A DNA stretch of 39,462 bases, taken from Caldifarciminota bacterium UBA5631. GTDB lineage: Bacteria; Hydrothermota; Hydrothermia; UBA1063. Every line of letters starts with the position of its first letter. Position 1 is the stretch's first letter. The stretch spans positions 1 to 39,462 of the forward strand of contig DIJZ01000014.1 in assembly GCA_002421425.1 (NCBI GenBank), written 5' to 3'. Made by a program: the position numbers and the translations under genes. This document shows positions 1-6,816 of the stretch, piece after piece. The notes beneath the pieces were generated by a model. It did not search any database and had not been told where the DNA came from. It worked only from the letters and a program-made list of their open reading frames with translations.

Positions 1-434
1 TCGAGTTCTTTCACCTTTGCCTTTTCAGACTTCGGCACTGACACGCTGAGGATGCCGTCCTTGTAACTGGCTTTTGCTTTATCTGCCAGTACTTCTCCGG
101 GGAATCTTATGGTTCTCTCGAATTTTCCATAGTTCATCTCAATCTTGTGGTAAGTCTTTCCCTTCTCTTCTTTCTCCATTTTTCTCTCACCGCTTATGGT
201 GAGAGTATCATTGGAGATGGAAATTTTGACCTCATCCTTCTTAAGTCCAGGCACCTCAGCTTTCACAATGTATTCACTATCGGTTTCCTCAACATCGATA
301 GCGGGAACCCAGAATCCTTCCCTTGATGTCATGGACGTTTGTCTTCCGAAGAAAGAGTCAAAGAGCCTGTCAATCTCATCACGGAGTGAAGTGATCTCCC
401 TGAAAGGATCCCATCTCATAAGGTCCCTTACCAT
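1..434 (-). CDS. Small heat shock protein, Hsp20/alpha-crystallin family (C-terminus cut by window)
   Basis: ATP-independent cytoplasmic holdase that binds unfolding proteins. The minus-strand frame starts at ATG 434 behind a strong GGAGGTGAG ribosome site and runs off the window after 144 residues. The N-terminal arm carries the usual WDPFREI and LRDEIDRLFDSFF pattern (residues 8-29). The alpha-crystallin domain spans about 43-138, with AEVPGLKKDEVKI (59-71) and the family hallmark A-x-x-x-D-G-I-L at 122-129. The C-terminal I-x-I/V tail motif would lie just outside the window. It has its own promoter and follows the HD-GYP gene on the same strand. Family assignment is secure; the length cannot be judged. 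Confidence 0.96.
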   Translation of the reverse strand, partial: MVRDLMRWDPFREITSLRDEIDRLFDSFFGRQTSMTSREGFWVPAIDVEETDSEYIVKAEVPGLKKDEVKISISNDTLTISGERKMEKEEKGKTYHKIEMNYGKFERTIRFPGEVLADKAKASYKDGILSVSVPKSEKAKVKEL

Positions 435-456
435 ATTCTCACCTCCTTCTGGAAAT

Positions 457-485
457 TTTATAGTCTATATTTATATATAGTGCAA
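457..485 (-). promoter_or_regulatory. Promoter of hsp20
   Basis: On the minus strand TTGCAC (480-485) and TATAAA (457-462) are separated by exactly 17 bp. The expected transcript start leaves a leader of about 16 nt containing the Shine-Dalgarno site of hsp20. No CIRCE element is visible. Confidence 0.65.
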
Positions 486-490
486 AGGTT

Positions 491-544
491 TGAACAGTAA
501 AGATTGTGCTTTTGGGGTTAAAGTAAGCTGTGGACTACTGTTCA
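491..544. repeat. 9-bp inverted repeat upstream of the hsp20 promoter
   Basis: TGAACAGTA at 491-499 is matched by its perfect reverse complement TACTGTTCA at 536-544, with 36 nt between. One arm lies just upstream of the hsp20 -35 box and the other overlaps the stop codon of the HD-GYP gene (542-544). It could be a long-loop hairpin or paired operator half-sites. The function is unknown. Confidence 0.5.
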
Positions 545-2695
545 GAAAAGGCTCATGGGGAGCAGGCCTTCCTCGAAAAGTTCTCTCATTATTTTCACCA
601 CATTGCTGTAGTACAAAACCCCTGCCTTTTCCTCCAGTTCCTCGAGAGCTCGTTCCGGAGTCTGCGCTGCTCTGTACGGTCTGTGAGAGGTCATAGCTTC
701 AAAAACATCTGCGCATGAGATGATTCGCGTTTCCAGAATAATTTGATCGCCCTTTAGCCCTGCAGGATATCCGCTTCCATCCAGCCTTTCGTGATGCTGA
801 AGGGTAATTTCCGCCACAGGGCCCTCAAATTCGATGTCTTTTAGTATCTCAAAACCGAACTGCGGATGGGATCTTATCAGGTCAAATTCCGAGAAGGACA
901 CCTTACCAGGTTTATTTAAAATTTCTATTGGTATTATTAGTTTACCAATATCGTGCAACAAGCCTGCATATTCGAGAACTTTCAACGTTTTCTCGCTGAG
1001 CCCCATCTTTTTACCCACAAGGACTGCAATTCGGGAAACGCGTGCCTGGTGCCCTGCTGTGTATGGTTCTTTCAACTCCGTTAGATGGGAAAGTGCCGTC
1101 AATATCCCCTCGGTCAATTTTCTGTATTTTCTAGTGAGCTCTAAGGCTTCCAGTTCTTGCTGTTTTATTTCTGTAACATCGTTTTCTACGAACAGCGAGC
1201 TGTTTTCGTCCAGTTTTGAAAGGGATCCGATGAAGAATTTCTTTTCTTTCTCTGCTTCTGCCTCGTACTCAATTTTTTGCACCGGAGTAACTCCGCGGAT
1301 GGTTTGCTTTAGAATTTCTTTAGTCTTTTCGTCTGGCATTTTAATAATATCTGAAAACTTTCTTAAATCCTCAATCTTTGAAGTAACGCGAACTGCGTTT
1401 CCATTCAAGTTTACCTTATAAATTTTTTGGGGTATTGAATTTAAGATGGTTTCCCGTTCTCTGAGAAGTTCTTCCAGCCTTCTTCTAAGCGATACGTCTT
1501 CTGAAATGTCTACAATCATTGTAAGTAATAGCTCTTCAGAGTCAATCTCTAAGGGCACCACGTAAAGTCTTTGCCACACCTGCATCCCATTTTTGTTTAT
1601 GCATCTAACATCTTCCACAAAATAATCAGTTTTTTTCTCCCTAAGTTCTCTAAGCCGCTCAAAGAGGATTGGGGCATCGTCTTCGTGTGTATATTGTGTC
1701 CAGTTCATCTTCAAGAGTTCTTCTCGGGAATATCCAAGAAACTTTGCTCTCGTTTCGTTGGCATCGATGATTTTGCCATCATAGCTTGAAAGAGCAACTC
1801 CAACTAAGGGCTGATTGTAAAGTTTATTAAGAATTTTCTGAAATCTTGCTGCTTCGTGCTCCGCTTTTTTCTTTTCAGTGACTTCCAGAGTCAATTCAAC
1901 AAATCCAGCAAGATCACCAGAGCCACTGAAAATGGGGTTTGATCTTATGTAGTACCACCTGCCGTCGGGTGTCATTACTTCGTTTTCTTCCGGTTTGAGA
2001 GTTTTTCTTGTAATTTCCAGTGGGCAGAATGTACAGGGGGTATTTCTATGGTGCCAGAGTTCATAACAATATTTTCCTTTGATACTATCAGGATCTTCAA
2101 TACTCAAGGACATTGATGCTGCCCTGTTTGCCTCAAGAATTCTGTGATCCAGATCCTGGATGACTACATGCTCAGTTATGTTGTTTCTCACCACATCGTA
2201 TGTCCACTTAATGTGGAATATATCCAGTAAAAGTGAAAGCATCAAAGTATGGGTTTTCAGAATCTTCAATTCATCTCTGGATAGCTGGCGAGGTGTCTCG
2301 GATAAGGCAACTACTATTCCGTAATTTCTTGTATTTCCGGAAATTGGAATGAAGAAAAGTTTTCTAATGTTATACTCTTCCATTAATTTCTGCGCCTTTG
2401 GGGTTGCATTGGAGAATTCAATTTCTACGGTGCGCTTTTCGGCCTCCATGAGGGTTTCTCGAGGTAAATTTCTGGGCTCAAGAAAAGGGAAAATGTGCTG
2501 GACCTTTGTCACGGGATTCCCTCTTATGATACCTGCAAAAAAGGGCAATTTTTCCGCAGTACCGATGTTTCTGTATATAAGAGCCCCTTCGAAGTGCAAA
2601 TTTCTGCAGAAAACCTTTAGGAAGGATTCAAAGTTCTGTGGTTGGGGATTCTGAAGTAAGAATTCTAATGCAGCAATATCTGCATGCTGAAACAT
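542..2695 (-). CDS. GAF/PAS multisensor HD-GYP domain protein (probable c-di-GMP phosphodiesterase)
   Basis: Predicted 717-residue cytoplasmic signalling protein that should hydrolyse cyclic di-GMP. A GAF-like region (about 1-155) is followed by PAS-type modules at about 165-285, 285-405 and 410-525, then an HD-GYP domain (about 540-705). The catalytic signature is intact: H581-D582 in LLHDIGKL and HHERLDGSGYP at 634-644. The first PAS holds a cysteine cluster, C210-x10-C221-x2-C224, which may bind a metal or cluster. No membrane segments or signal peptide are visible, so the input is probably intracellular. It is transcribed alone from a promoter whose -10 box lies 6 nt before the ATG, so the mRNA should be leaderless. 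A GGDEF protein lies 4 kb away (6817-10047). Confidence 0.93.
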   Translation of the reverse strand: MFQHADIAALEFLLQNPQPQNFESFLKVFCRNLHFEGALIYRNIGTAEKLPFFAGIIRGNPVTKVQHIFPFLEPRNLPRETLMEAEKRTVEIEFSNATPKAQKLMEEYNIRKLFFIPISGNTRNYGIVVALSETPRQLSRDELKILKTHTLMLSLLLDIFHIKWTYDVVRNNITEHVVIQDLDHRILEANRAASMSLSIEDPDSIKGKYCYELWHHRNTPCTFCPLEITRKTLKPEENEVMTPDGRWYYIRSNPIFSGSGDLAGFVELTLEVTEKKKAEHEAARFQKILNKLYNQPLVGVALSSYDGKIIDANETRAKFLGYSREELLKMNWTQYTHEDDAPILFERLRELREKKTDYFVEDVRCINKNGMQVWQRLYVVPLEIDSEELLLTMIVDISEDVSLRRRLEELLRERETILNSIPQKIYKVNLNGNAVRVTSKIEDLRKFSDIIKMPDEKTKEILKQTIRGVTPVQKIEYEAEAEKEKKFFIGSLSKLDENSSLFVENDVTEIKQQELEALELTRKYRKLTEGILTALSHLTELKEPYTAGHQARVSRIAVLVGKKMGLSEKTLKVLEYAGLLHDIGKLIIPIEILNKPGKVSFSEFDLIRSHPQFGFEILKDIEFEGPVAEITLQHHERLDGSGYPAGLKGDQIILETRIISCADVFEAMTSHRPYRAAQTPERALEELEEKAGVLYYSNVVKIMRELFEEGLLPMSLF

Positions 2696-2701
2696 TTCTG
2701 A

Positions 2702-2730
2702 ATTTTAGACCAGCGAAAAAGTATTGTCAA
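2702..2730 (-). promoter_or_regulatory. Leaderless promoter of the HD-GYP gene
   Basis: Minus strand: consensus TTGACA (2725-2730), 17-bp spacer, TAAAAT (2702-2707), then 6 nt to the ATG at 2695. The expected start site coincides with the A of the start codon, and no Shine-Dalgarno sequence is present. Confidence 0.8.
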
Positions 2731-2780
2731 CATTAGGGATGTATATACCTGCATCAGGATCTAATTCAATCACCATTTTG

Positions 2781-2809
2781 TTGAGTATTTCCGGTTTTCC
2801 GTATATAAT
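2781..2809 (+). promoter_or_regulatory. Leaderless promoter of the V-ATPase subunit D gene
   Basis: TTGAGT (2781-2786), 17-bp spacer, perfect TATAAT (2804-2809), then 6 nt to the ATG at 2816. There is no ribosome site. It is back-to-back with the HD-GYP promoter, so both divergent transcripts are predicted leaderless. Confidence 0.75.
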
Positions 2810-2815
2810 TTTTCC

Positions 2816-3439
2816 ATGCCATTGATTTCTGCAAGCCCTACGAGGATGGAACTGCTGAGGCTAAGGAGACGTACAGTCCTTGCCCGCAGGGGACATAAAC
2901 TTCTCAAGGATAAACAGGATGAGCTCGTAAGAATTTTATTTGAACTGTTGGAGGGTTTAAAAGAGCTTAGAAAGAAAGTAGAAGAGGAACTCGCAGAGTC
3001 CGTGAAGAGATTCGTTCTCGCAAGGTCTTTTATGGAAACTGAGGAAATTGAGGAGCTTTTTCTTGTCCCATCCATAACCTCCGGAGTTGAAATCAGTGAG
3101 AAAAAGATTATGACCGTGCACGTCCCGGTTTTCAGTGCTAAGTTTGAAGGTGATTATTTAAGCTATGGATTTGCAAACACATCTCCCGAATTGGACTTAT
3201 CTCTTGAGTCTTTGAATAGGGCTTTGAAAGATTTGATAGAACTGGCAGAAAAGGAGAAAGCTCTTGAACTCCTTGCTATAGAGGTAGAGAAGACAAGAAG
3301 AAGAGTTAATGCTCTCGAGTACATTTTGATCCCGGAGTTAGAGTCCACTGTGAAATTTATTTCCATGAAGCTATCAGAGATGGAACGCTCTGATATTACA
3401 AGATTGATGAAAATTAAGGACATTGTAAGGGCTCATTAG
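2816..3439 (+). CDS. atpD: V/A-type ATP synthase subunit D
   Basis: Predicted 207-residue central-stalk (rotor) subunit D of a V/A-type ATPase, linking rotation in the catalytic head to the membrane rotor. The N-terminus carries the family pattern PTRMELLRLRRR and a RGHKLLKDKQDELV helix (about 8-37). The ends are predicted long coiled-coil helices, with VNALEYILIPELESTVKFI (about 163-181) matching the C-terminal helix. The length is normal. No other ATPase subunit gene lies in this window: the neighbours are an HD-GYP gene and a cold-shock gene, each with its own promoter, so this subunit is separated from the rest of its complex. The gene symbol follows V-type naming, not the F1 beta subunit. 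Confidence 0.93.
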   Translation: MPLISASPTRMELLRLRRRTVLARRGHKLLKDKQDELVRILFELLEGLKELRKKVEEELAESVKRFVLARSFMETEEIEELFLVPSITSGVEISEKKIMTVHVPVFSAKFEGDYLSYGFANTSPELDLSLESLNRALKDLIELAEKEKALELLAIEVEKTRRRVNALEYILIPELESTVKFISMKLSEMERSDITRLMKIKDIVRAH

Positions 3440-3440
3440 T

Positions 3441-3469
3441 TTGACAAAACCCCCATAATGGAGCATAAT
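3441..3469 (+). promoter_or_regulatory. Promoter of the cold-shock gene
   Basis: TTGACA (3441-3446), 17-bp spacer, CATAAT (3464-3469). The -35 box begins right after the stop codon of the subunit D gene. The predicted leader is about 34 nt and ends in a CGGAGG ribosome site (3495-3500). Confidence 0.75.
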
Positions 3470-3509
3470 ATATTTATCTCTTTAACAATTTTAACGGAGG
3501 TTGTTTCAA

Positions 3510-3725
3510 ATGAGTAACGCTAAGAAGTTTGGGCGAGTCAAATGGTTCGACTCGCGGAAAGGATATGGATTCATCCAGTTAGAGGATGGATCTGGAGACG
3601 TGTTCGTTCACTTCTCTGATATAGAAGGAGAAGGGTACAAGACTCTCGAAGAAGGGCAGCGCGTGAAGTTTGACGTGGAAAAAACCGGAAAAGGTCCAAA
3701 GGCGGTTCACGTAGAAAAGGCATAA
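3510..3725 (+). CDS. Cold-shock domain protein (CspA family)
   Basis: 71-residue single cold-shock domain protein, a single-stranded RNA/DNA-binding OB fold that acts as an RNA chaperone. Both nucleic-acid-binding motifs are intact: KGYGFI (17-22, RNP1) and VFVHF (31-35, RNP2). ATG 3510 is chosen because CGGAGG sits 9 nt upstream; a TTG at 3501 would put the ribosome site directly against the start. The gene is monocistronic, with a consensus promoter and a very strong terminator. The leader is short (about 34 nt), unlike the long thermosensor leader of E. coli cspA, so it may be a constitutive paralogue. Confidence 0.97.
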   Translation: MSNAKKFGRVKWFDSRKGYGFIQLEDGSGDVFVHFSDIEGEGYKTLEEGQRVKFDVEKTGKGPKAVHVEKA

Positions 3726-3744
3726 AGCCTTTAGCCCGGAAACT

Positions 3745-3780
3745 AAAAGGGGGGAATTTTTAGTTCCCCCCTTTTTATTT
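3745..3780 (+). terminator. Rho-independent terminator after the cold-shock gene
   Basis: A perfect 12-bp stem pairs AAAAGGGGGGAA (3745-3756) with TTCCCCCCTTTT (3764-3775), with a 7-nt loop and a T-rich tail. It separates the cold-shock gene from lgt, and is the only textbook terminator in the window. Confidence 0.93.
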
Positions 3781-3808
3781 TATAATCATTTGAATCAAAG
3801 GAGGTACA

Positions 3809-4585
3809 ATGCATCCATTGCTATTTAAAATAGGTCCCTTAGAGATAAGAACGTGGGGACTTATGGTGTTGATTGGTTTTATTGTTGGGATATATTATGT
3901 GGCAAGACGCGCCAGGGTATATGGTGTCAATCCTGAGAAAATTTGGGACTTTGGTTTCTGGGTGGCACTTTCGGGTATTGTAGGTTCTCGTTTATTCTAT
4001 GTACTTTATCATATCCCATATTTCAGGGAACATCCTGCTGAAATGATCAGATTCTGGGAAGGGGGTGCCGTATATTTCGGAGGATTTGTCTTTGCTCTTG
4101 TCGTTGGAATTGTCTACTTAGTTAAAAACAAGAGACAAATTCCTTTTTGGCCTGTAGCTGATTTCTCTTCTGAAGCCTTAGCCCTTGGAATTTTCTTTGG
4201 AAGCTGGGGGTGTTTCTTCAATGGTTGTTGCTTTGGAAAGGAATCCAACTTACCATGGGCTGTTGTTTTTCCGCCAGGCTCCCCAGCTTATGATGTGATG
4301 GGTTCACTAAGAATACATCCCTCCCAACTGTACGAGTCTTTTGCAAACCTGATTCTTTTCTTTGTGCTGCTAAAACTTGAACAGAACAAACCCTTCGATG
4401 GGTTCATCTTCCTCGTTTATCTCATTTTCGCTTCTCTGATAAGGTTTGCGGTGGACTTCACTCGTTATTACGAACCTGAAAATGTATTCATACTTACTTT
4501 GAACCAGTGGATATCCATTGCGATAATGCTGGGATCGGCTGCCGTTGCAGTAGCGCTCTGGAGAAAGAAACAAAAGTCTTTGTGA
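3809..4585 (+). CDS. lgt: Prolipoprotein diacylglyceryl transferase
   Basis: 258-residue inner-membrane enzyme that transfers diacylglycerol from phosphatidylglycerol to the lipobox cysteine of prolipoproteins, the first step of lipoprotein maturation. The sequence shows about seven hydrophobic segments, the G-G-A-V-Y-F-G-G-F motif (about 85-93), the conserved G-x-N-G block as WGCFFNGCCFGK (about 133-144) and HPSQLYES near 170. The start at ATG 3809 follows AAAGGAGG. A TATAAT at 3781-3786, just past the cold-shock terminator, may be its -10 box. comF begins one base after its stop. Likely clients in this window are the lipoproteins at 15682, 35375 and 37667. Confidence 0.95.
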   Translation: MHPLLFKIGPLEIRTWGLMVLIGFIVGIYYVARRARVYGVNPEKIWDFGFWVALSGIVGSRLFYVLYHIPYFREHPAEMIRFWEGGAVYFGGFVFALVVGIVYLVKNKRQIPFWPVADFSSEALALGIFFGSWGCFFNGCCFGKESNLPWAVVFPPGSPAYDVMGSLRIHPSQLYESFANLILFFVLLKLEQNKPFDGFIFLVYLIFASLIRFAVDFTRYYEPENVFILTLNQWISIAIMLGSAAVAVALWRKKQKSL

Positions 4586-4586
4586 A

Positions 4587-5216
4587 GTGAACCCGTTAAG
4601 GTCCATCGTAGCAAGTTTATTCCCACGCTTTTGCTACATCTGCTTTGCCAAGAGTGATGATATTTTGTGTGAAAAATGTGCTGAAAAATTGCGAGATAAA
4701 GCAGTTTCAAAGTTGTTTTTTCCGAAGGATGGAGGAATTTCGAGACTTTACGTGCTATTTGAATACGATGATGAGGTTCGGTCACTAATTGAGCAGCTTA
4801 AATATGAGAAACGGAAGGAAATTGCGCATTATATGATTTCATTCTGTCGTTTCGTGCATTCTAACTATGATTGCATTGTACCTGTTCCGTTGCACCCTGT
4901 GAGATATAGAGAGAGGGGATTCAATCAGAGTCTTGTTATTGCAAGGGAGCTGTCGCGACATACGGGCATCCCTGTAGTGAAATCTGGTATTATAAGAAAG
5001 CGTTACACGCGCCATCAAACAGGCCTGGGGAAAACCGAAAGGAAGAAGAATCTGGAGGGTGCATTCAAAGTTAGCATGCCAGAGCGGTTTCAAAAGAAGA
5101 AGATAATGCTTGTAGATGATGTTTATACCACCGGTGCCACTCTGGAAAATTTATCAAAGGCTTTCAGGGGATACCCTTCAGTAATAGATGGTTTTGTACT
5201 TGCCTCTAAGGTTTGA
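4587..5216 (+). CDS. ComF family phosphoribosyltransferase-like protein
   Basis: 209-residue protein of the ComF/GntX type. An N-terminal zinc-ribbon-like module (C16-x2-C19 ... C28-x2-C31) precedes a type I phosphoribosyltransferase fold with the PRPP-loop motif IMLVDDVYTTGATL (about 172-185). In competent bacteria ComF helps DNA uptake; in others the role is unclear, and no competence gene is seen nearby. The start is GTG 4587, one base after the lgt stop, with no clear ribosome site, so translation is probably coupled to lgt. No later start keeps the zinc module. Its 3' end overlaps the convergent gene by 11 bp. Confidence 0.88.
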   Translation: MNPLRSIVASLFPRFCYICFAKSDDILCEKCAEKLRDKAVSKLFFPKDGGISRLYVLFEYDDEVRSLIEQLKYEKRKEIAHYMISFCRFVHSNYDCIVPVPLHPVRYRERGFNQSLVIARELSRHTGIPVVKSGIIRKRYTRHQTGLGKTERKKNLEGAFKVSMPERFQKKKIMLVDDVYTTGATLENLSKAFRGYPSVIDGFVLASKV

Positions 5217-6159
5217 ACTGTTGATCCAGAAGTCTTGCTTTTTGCAAAGATTCAATGTCAAGGCTTTCGCGAGGATTCTGGGCCTGTCCAGAGATCTCCA
5301 AAAGCTTCTCCATTGTAGCGGTTCTGTAGAGAGTATAAATGAAGGTTACGTTTTCACCCGAAGTTTCAACACTTCCAGACACAAAGTAATCACTGTTCAA
5401 ACTCAGAGCTATTTGCTGACAGTTTTCCGGAAATAGCTTGTCGGTGGTAATATTCTTCCGTGATATTTCCCTGTTTACGTCTGACGTGGAAAGGACCTCA
5501 AAATTCGCAGAGCCAGATAGTCCCTGGTATAGCGATTTTTGAAGCCTTGAGCCCAGTTGTAGTTTCTGGGCCTCGGATTCTGTTTCCATAAGCGGGAAGA
5601 GTGCAATCCTGAACTTTTGTGCTTTCTGAATTTGCTGGGTTACAAAGGTTTTGTTCAGATTCTGAATTACAAGGTCAGTAATGTCCTGGGAACTTGAAAC
5701 GTAAAGCACGGTATTGGTGCTGTTATTGATAACTATGTCTATGTTGTTTGCGATGGAAACGTTTTTTATTGCTTCCTGGATTTTCTGGTAGTAAGGGTTT
5801 AGTAATTCTGAAGATTTCTTGTAGAAGAGGCCATCCTGACTCCATATGTTCTTGACAAATTGTGAATATGTGTCCTGTGCTTTCTTTATTTCCAGTTCTT
5901 TCTTCTGACGGCCTTTTTCCGTCAGACCCGGTTTTTCAATCTCGAAGGTGTTTCTCAGAGAATCAATGTACTGTCTGAGGCTGTCTCGCTGTCTCTCCCA
6001 TTCGAGGACAAATCGGTCCAGTTCTCTCTTCGCCTCTTGAAATTCGCTGTACTCTCTGAAAACTCTTTCCATATCAACTACTCCAATAGAAACGTCCCTG
6101 GCTAAAACCGAAGACAAGGAAACCAGCGTAAAAAAGAGTATAGAGACAAATCTCCTCAT
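5206..6159 (-). CDS. OmpH/Skp-like periplasmic protein with a C-terminal TolB-N/CsgG-like domain
   Basis: 317 residues from ATG 6159. The N-terminus is a typical signal peptide (positive MRR, hydrophobic core, cleavage after VLA at 18-20), so the product is periplasmic. Residues about 24-175 match the OmpH/Skp outer-membrane-protein chaperone family: a short strand IGVVDMERVF, then a long charged coiled coil, then a strand. Residues about 185-317 form a second domain starting RIALFPL, with the strand pattern of the TolB N-terminal/CsgG-like fold; this part is a fold-level guess. Ordinary Skp is about 160 residues, so the second domain is an addition. The start codon lies one base after the gmhA stop with GGGAGG upstream, giving a two-gene envelope operon. 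Confidence 0.75.
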   Translation of the reverse strand: MRRFVSILFFTLVSLSSVLARDVSIGVVDMERVFREYSEFQEAKRELDRFVLEWERQRDSLRQYIDSLRNTFEIEKPGLTEKGRQKKELEIKKAQDTYSQFVKNIWSQDGLFYKKSSELLNPYYQKIQEAIKNVSIANNIDIVINNSTNTVLYVSSSQDITDLVIQNLNKTFVTQQIQKAQKFRIALFPLMETESEAQKLQLGSRLQKSLYQGLSGSANFEVLSTSDVNREISRKNITTDKLFPENCQQIALSLNSDYFVSGSVETSGENVTFIYTLYRTATMEKLLEISGQAQNPRESLDIESLQKARLLDQQFKP

Positions 6160-6160
6160 T

Positions 6161-6718
6161 CTAAAAGCCTCCCAGGTTTTTTTCAATGCCTTCAACGAGA
6201 ATGTGGCCAATTATCTCATGACACTCCTGGATAATAGGCGTTTCTACTGATGGAACCTTTATCAATATGTCTACTTCTTCTTCAAATTCGGAGCCTCTCT
6301 CACCCGTCAGCAGAATCACTTTAATTTTCTTAGACTTTGCAACTTTGATGGCATTCAACACATTCTTTGAAGACCCCGAGGTGGTTATGGCGACCAGGAG
6401 GTCTCCTTCCTTTCCGAGGCCTTCTACTTGCCTTGAAAAAGCATGCTCAAATCCAAAATCATTTGCTGTGGCAGTAAGAAGTACGGCATCGGCGGGGAGG
6501 GCCAATGATGGCAGTGGATTTCTCGTCTCTTTGTATCTTGCCATTAATTCAGTGGAGAAGTGCATAGCCTGGGCAGCACTGCCTCCATTACCACACCAGA
6601 TTATTTTATTTCCGCTCTTAAGGGTCTCCGCCATAAGGAACGATGCCTTCTCAAGATTTGAAATCTCTGTTCTGTAAAATACCTCGAGAGTTTCGATAAC
6701 TCTTCTTATTCTTTCCAT
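6161..6718 (-). CDS. gmhA: Sedoheptulose-7-phosphate isomerase (phosphoheptose isomerase)
   Basis: 185-residue cytosolic SIS-domain enzyme converting sedoheptulose 7-phosphate to D-glycero-D-manno-heptose 7-phosphate, the first step of heptose supply for lipopolysaccharide core or S-layer glycans. Visible motifs are GNGGSAA (43-49), a phosphate-binding TTSGSS (112-117), and E57 and H172, which align with the catalytic E65 and H180 of E. coli GmhA; QECHEIIGH covers 164-172. The length is standard. DiaA-type SIS proteins are the main alternative, but the catalytic pair favours GmhA. The promoter leaves only about 5-6 nt of leader and no ribosome site. Confidence 0.9.
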   Translation of the reverse strand: MERIRRVIETLEVFYRTEISNLEKASFLMAETLKSGNKIIWCGNGGSAAQAMHFSTELMARYKETRNPLPSLALPADAVLLTATANDFGFEHAFSRQVEGLGKEGDLLVAITTSGSSKNVLNAIKVAKSKKIKVILLTGERGSEFEEEVDILIKVPSVETPIIQECHEIIGHILVEGIEKNLGGF

Positions 6719-6730
6719 ATTATGCTGGTA

Positions 6731-6759
6731 ATTTTAATGCACTCCCTTCGCAATGTAAA
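6731..6759 (-). promoter_or_regulatory. Promoter of gmhA (near-leaderless)
   Basis: Minus strand: TTTACA (6754-6759), 17-bp spacer, TAAAAT (6731-6736), then 12 nt to the ATG at 6718. The predicted leader is only about 5-6 nt, too short for a Shine-Dalgarno site. Confidence 0.7.
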
Positions 6760-6779
6760 AATGCACACTCTAAGACGGT

Positions 6780-6808
6780 TTGACAGAACCAGCAAGTACT
6801 TGTAAAAT
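6780..6808 (+). promoter_or_regulatory. Promoter of the GGDEF/STAND gene (near-leaderless)
   Basis: Consensus TTGACA (6780-6785), 17-bp spacer, TAAAAT (6803-6808), then 8 nt to the ATG at 6817. The expected start site is 0-2 nt before the start codon. It is back-to-back with the gmhA promoter. Confidence 0.8.
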
Positions 6809-6816
6809 TAGAGTTA

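Noticed and set aside
435..541. CIRCE-type heat-shock operator upstream of hsp20
   Set aside because: The nine-base CIRCE arms are absent; only an unrelated inverted repeat is seen.
834..1421. 195-codon plus-strand frame opposite the HD-GYP gene
   Set aside because: The minus strand carries the catalytic HD-GYP and PAS motifs; the plus-strand frame is low-complexity S/F-rich with no start signal.
3501..3509. TTG start for the cold-shock protein
   Set aside because: It would leave no spacing after CGGAGG; ATG 3510 has 9-nt spacing and gives the standard CspA length.
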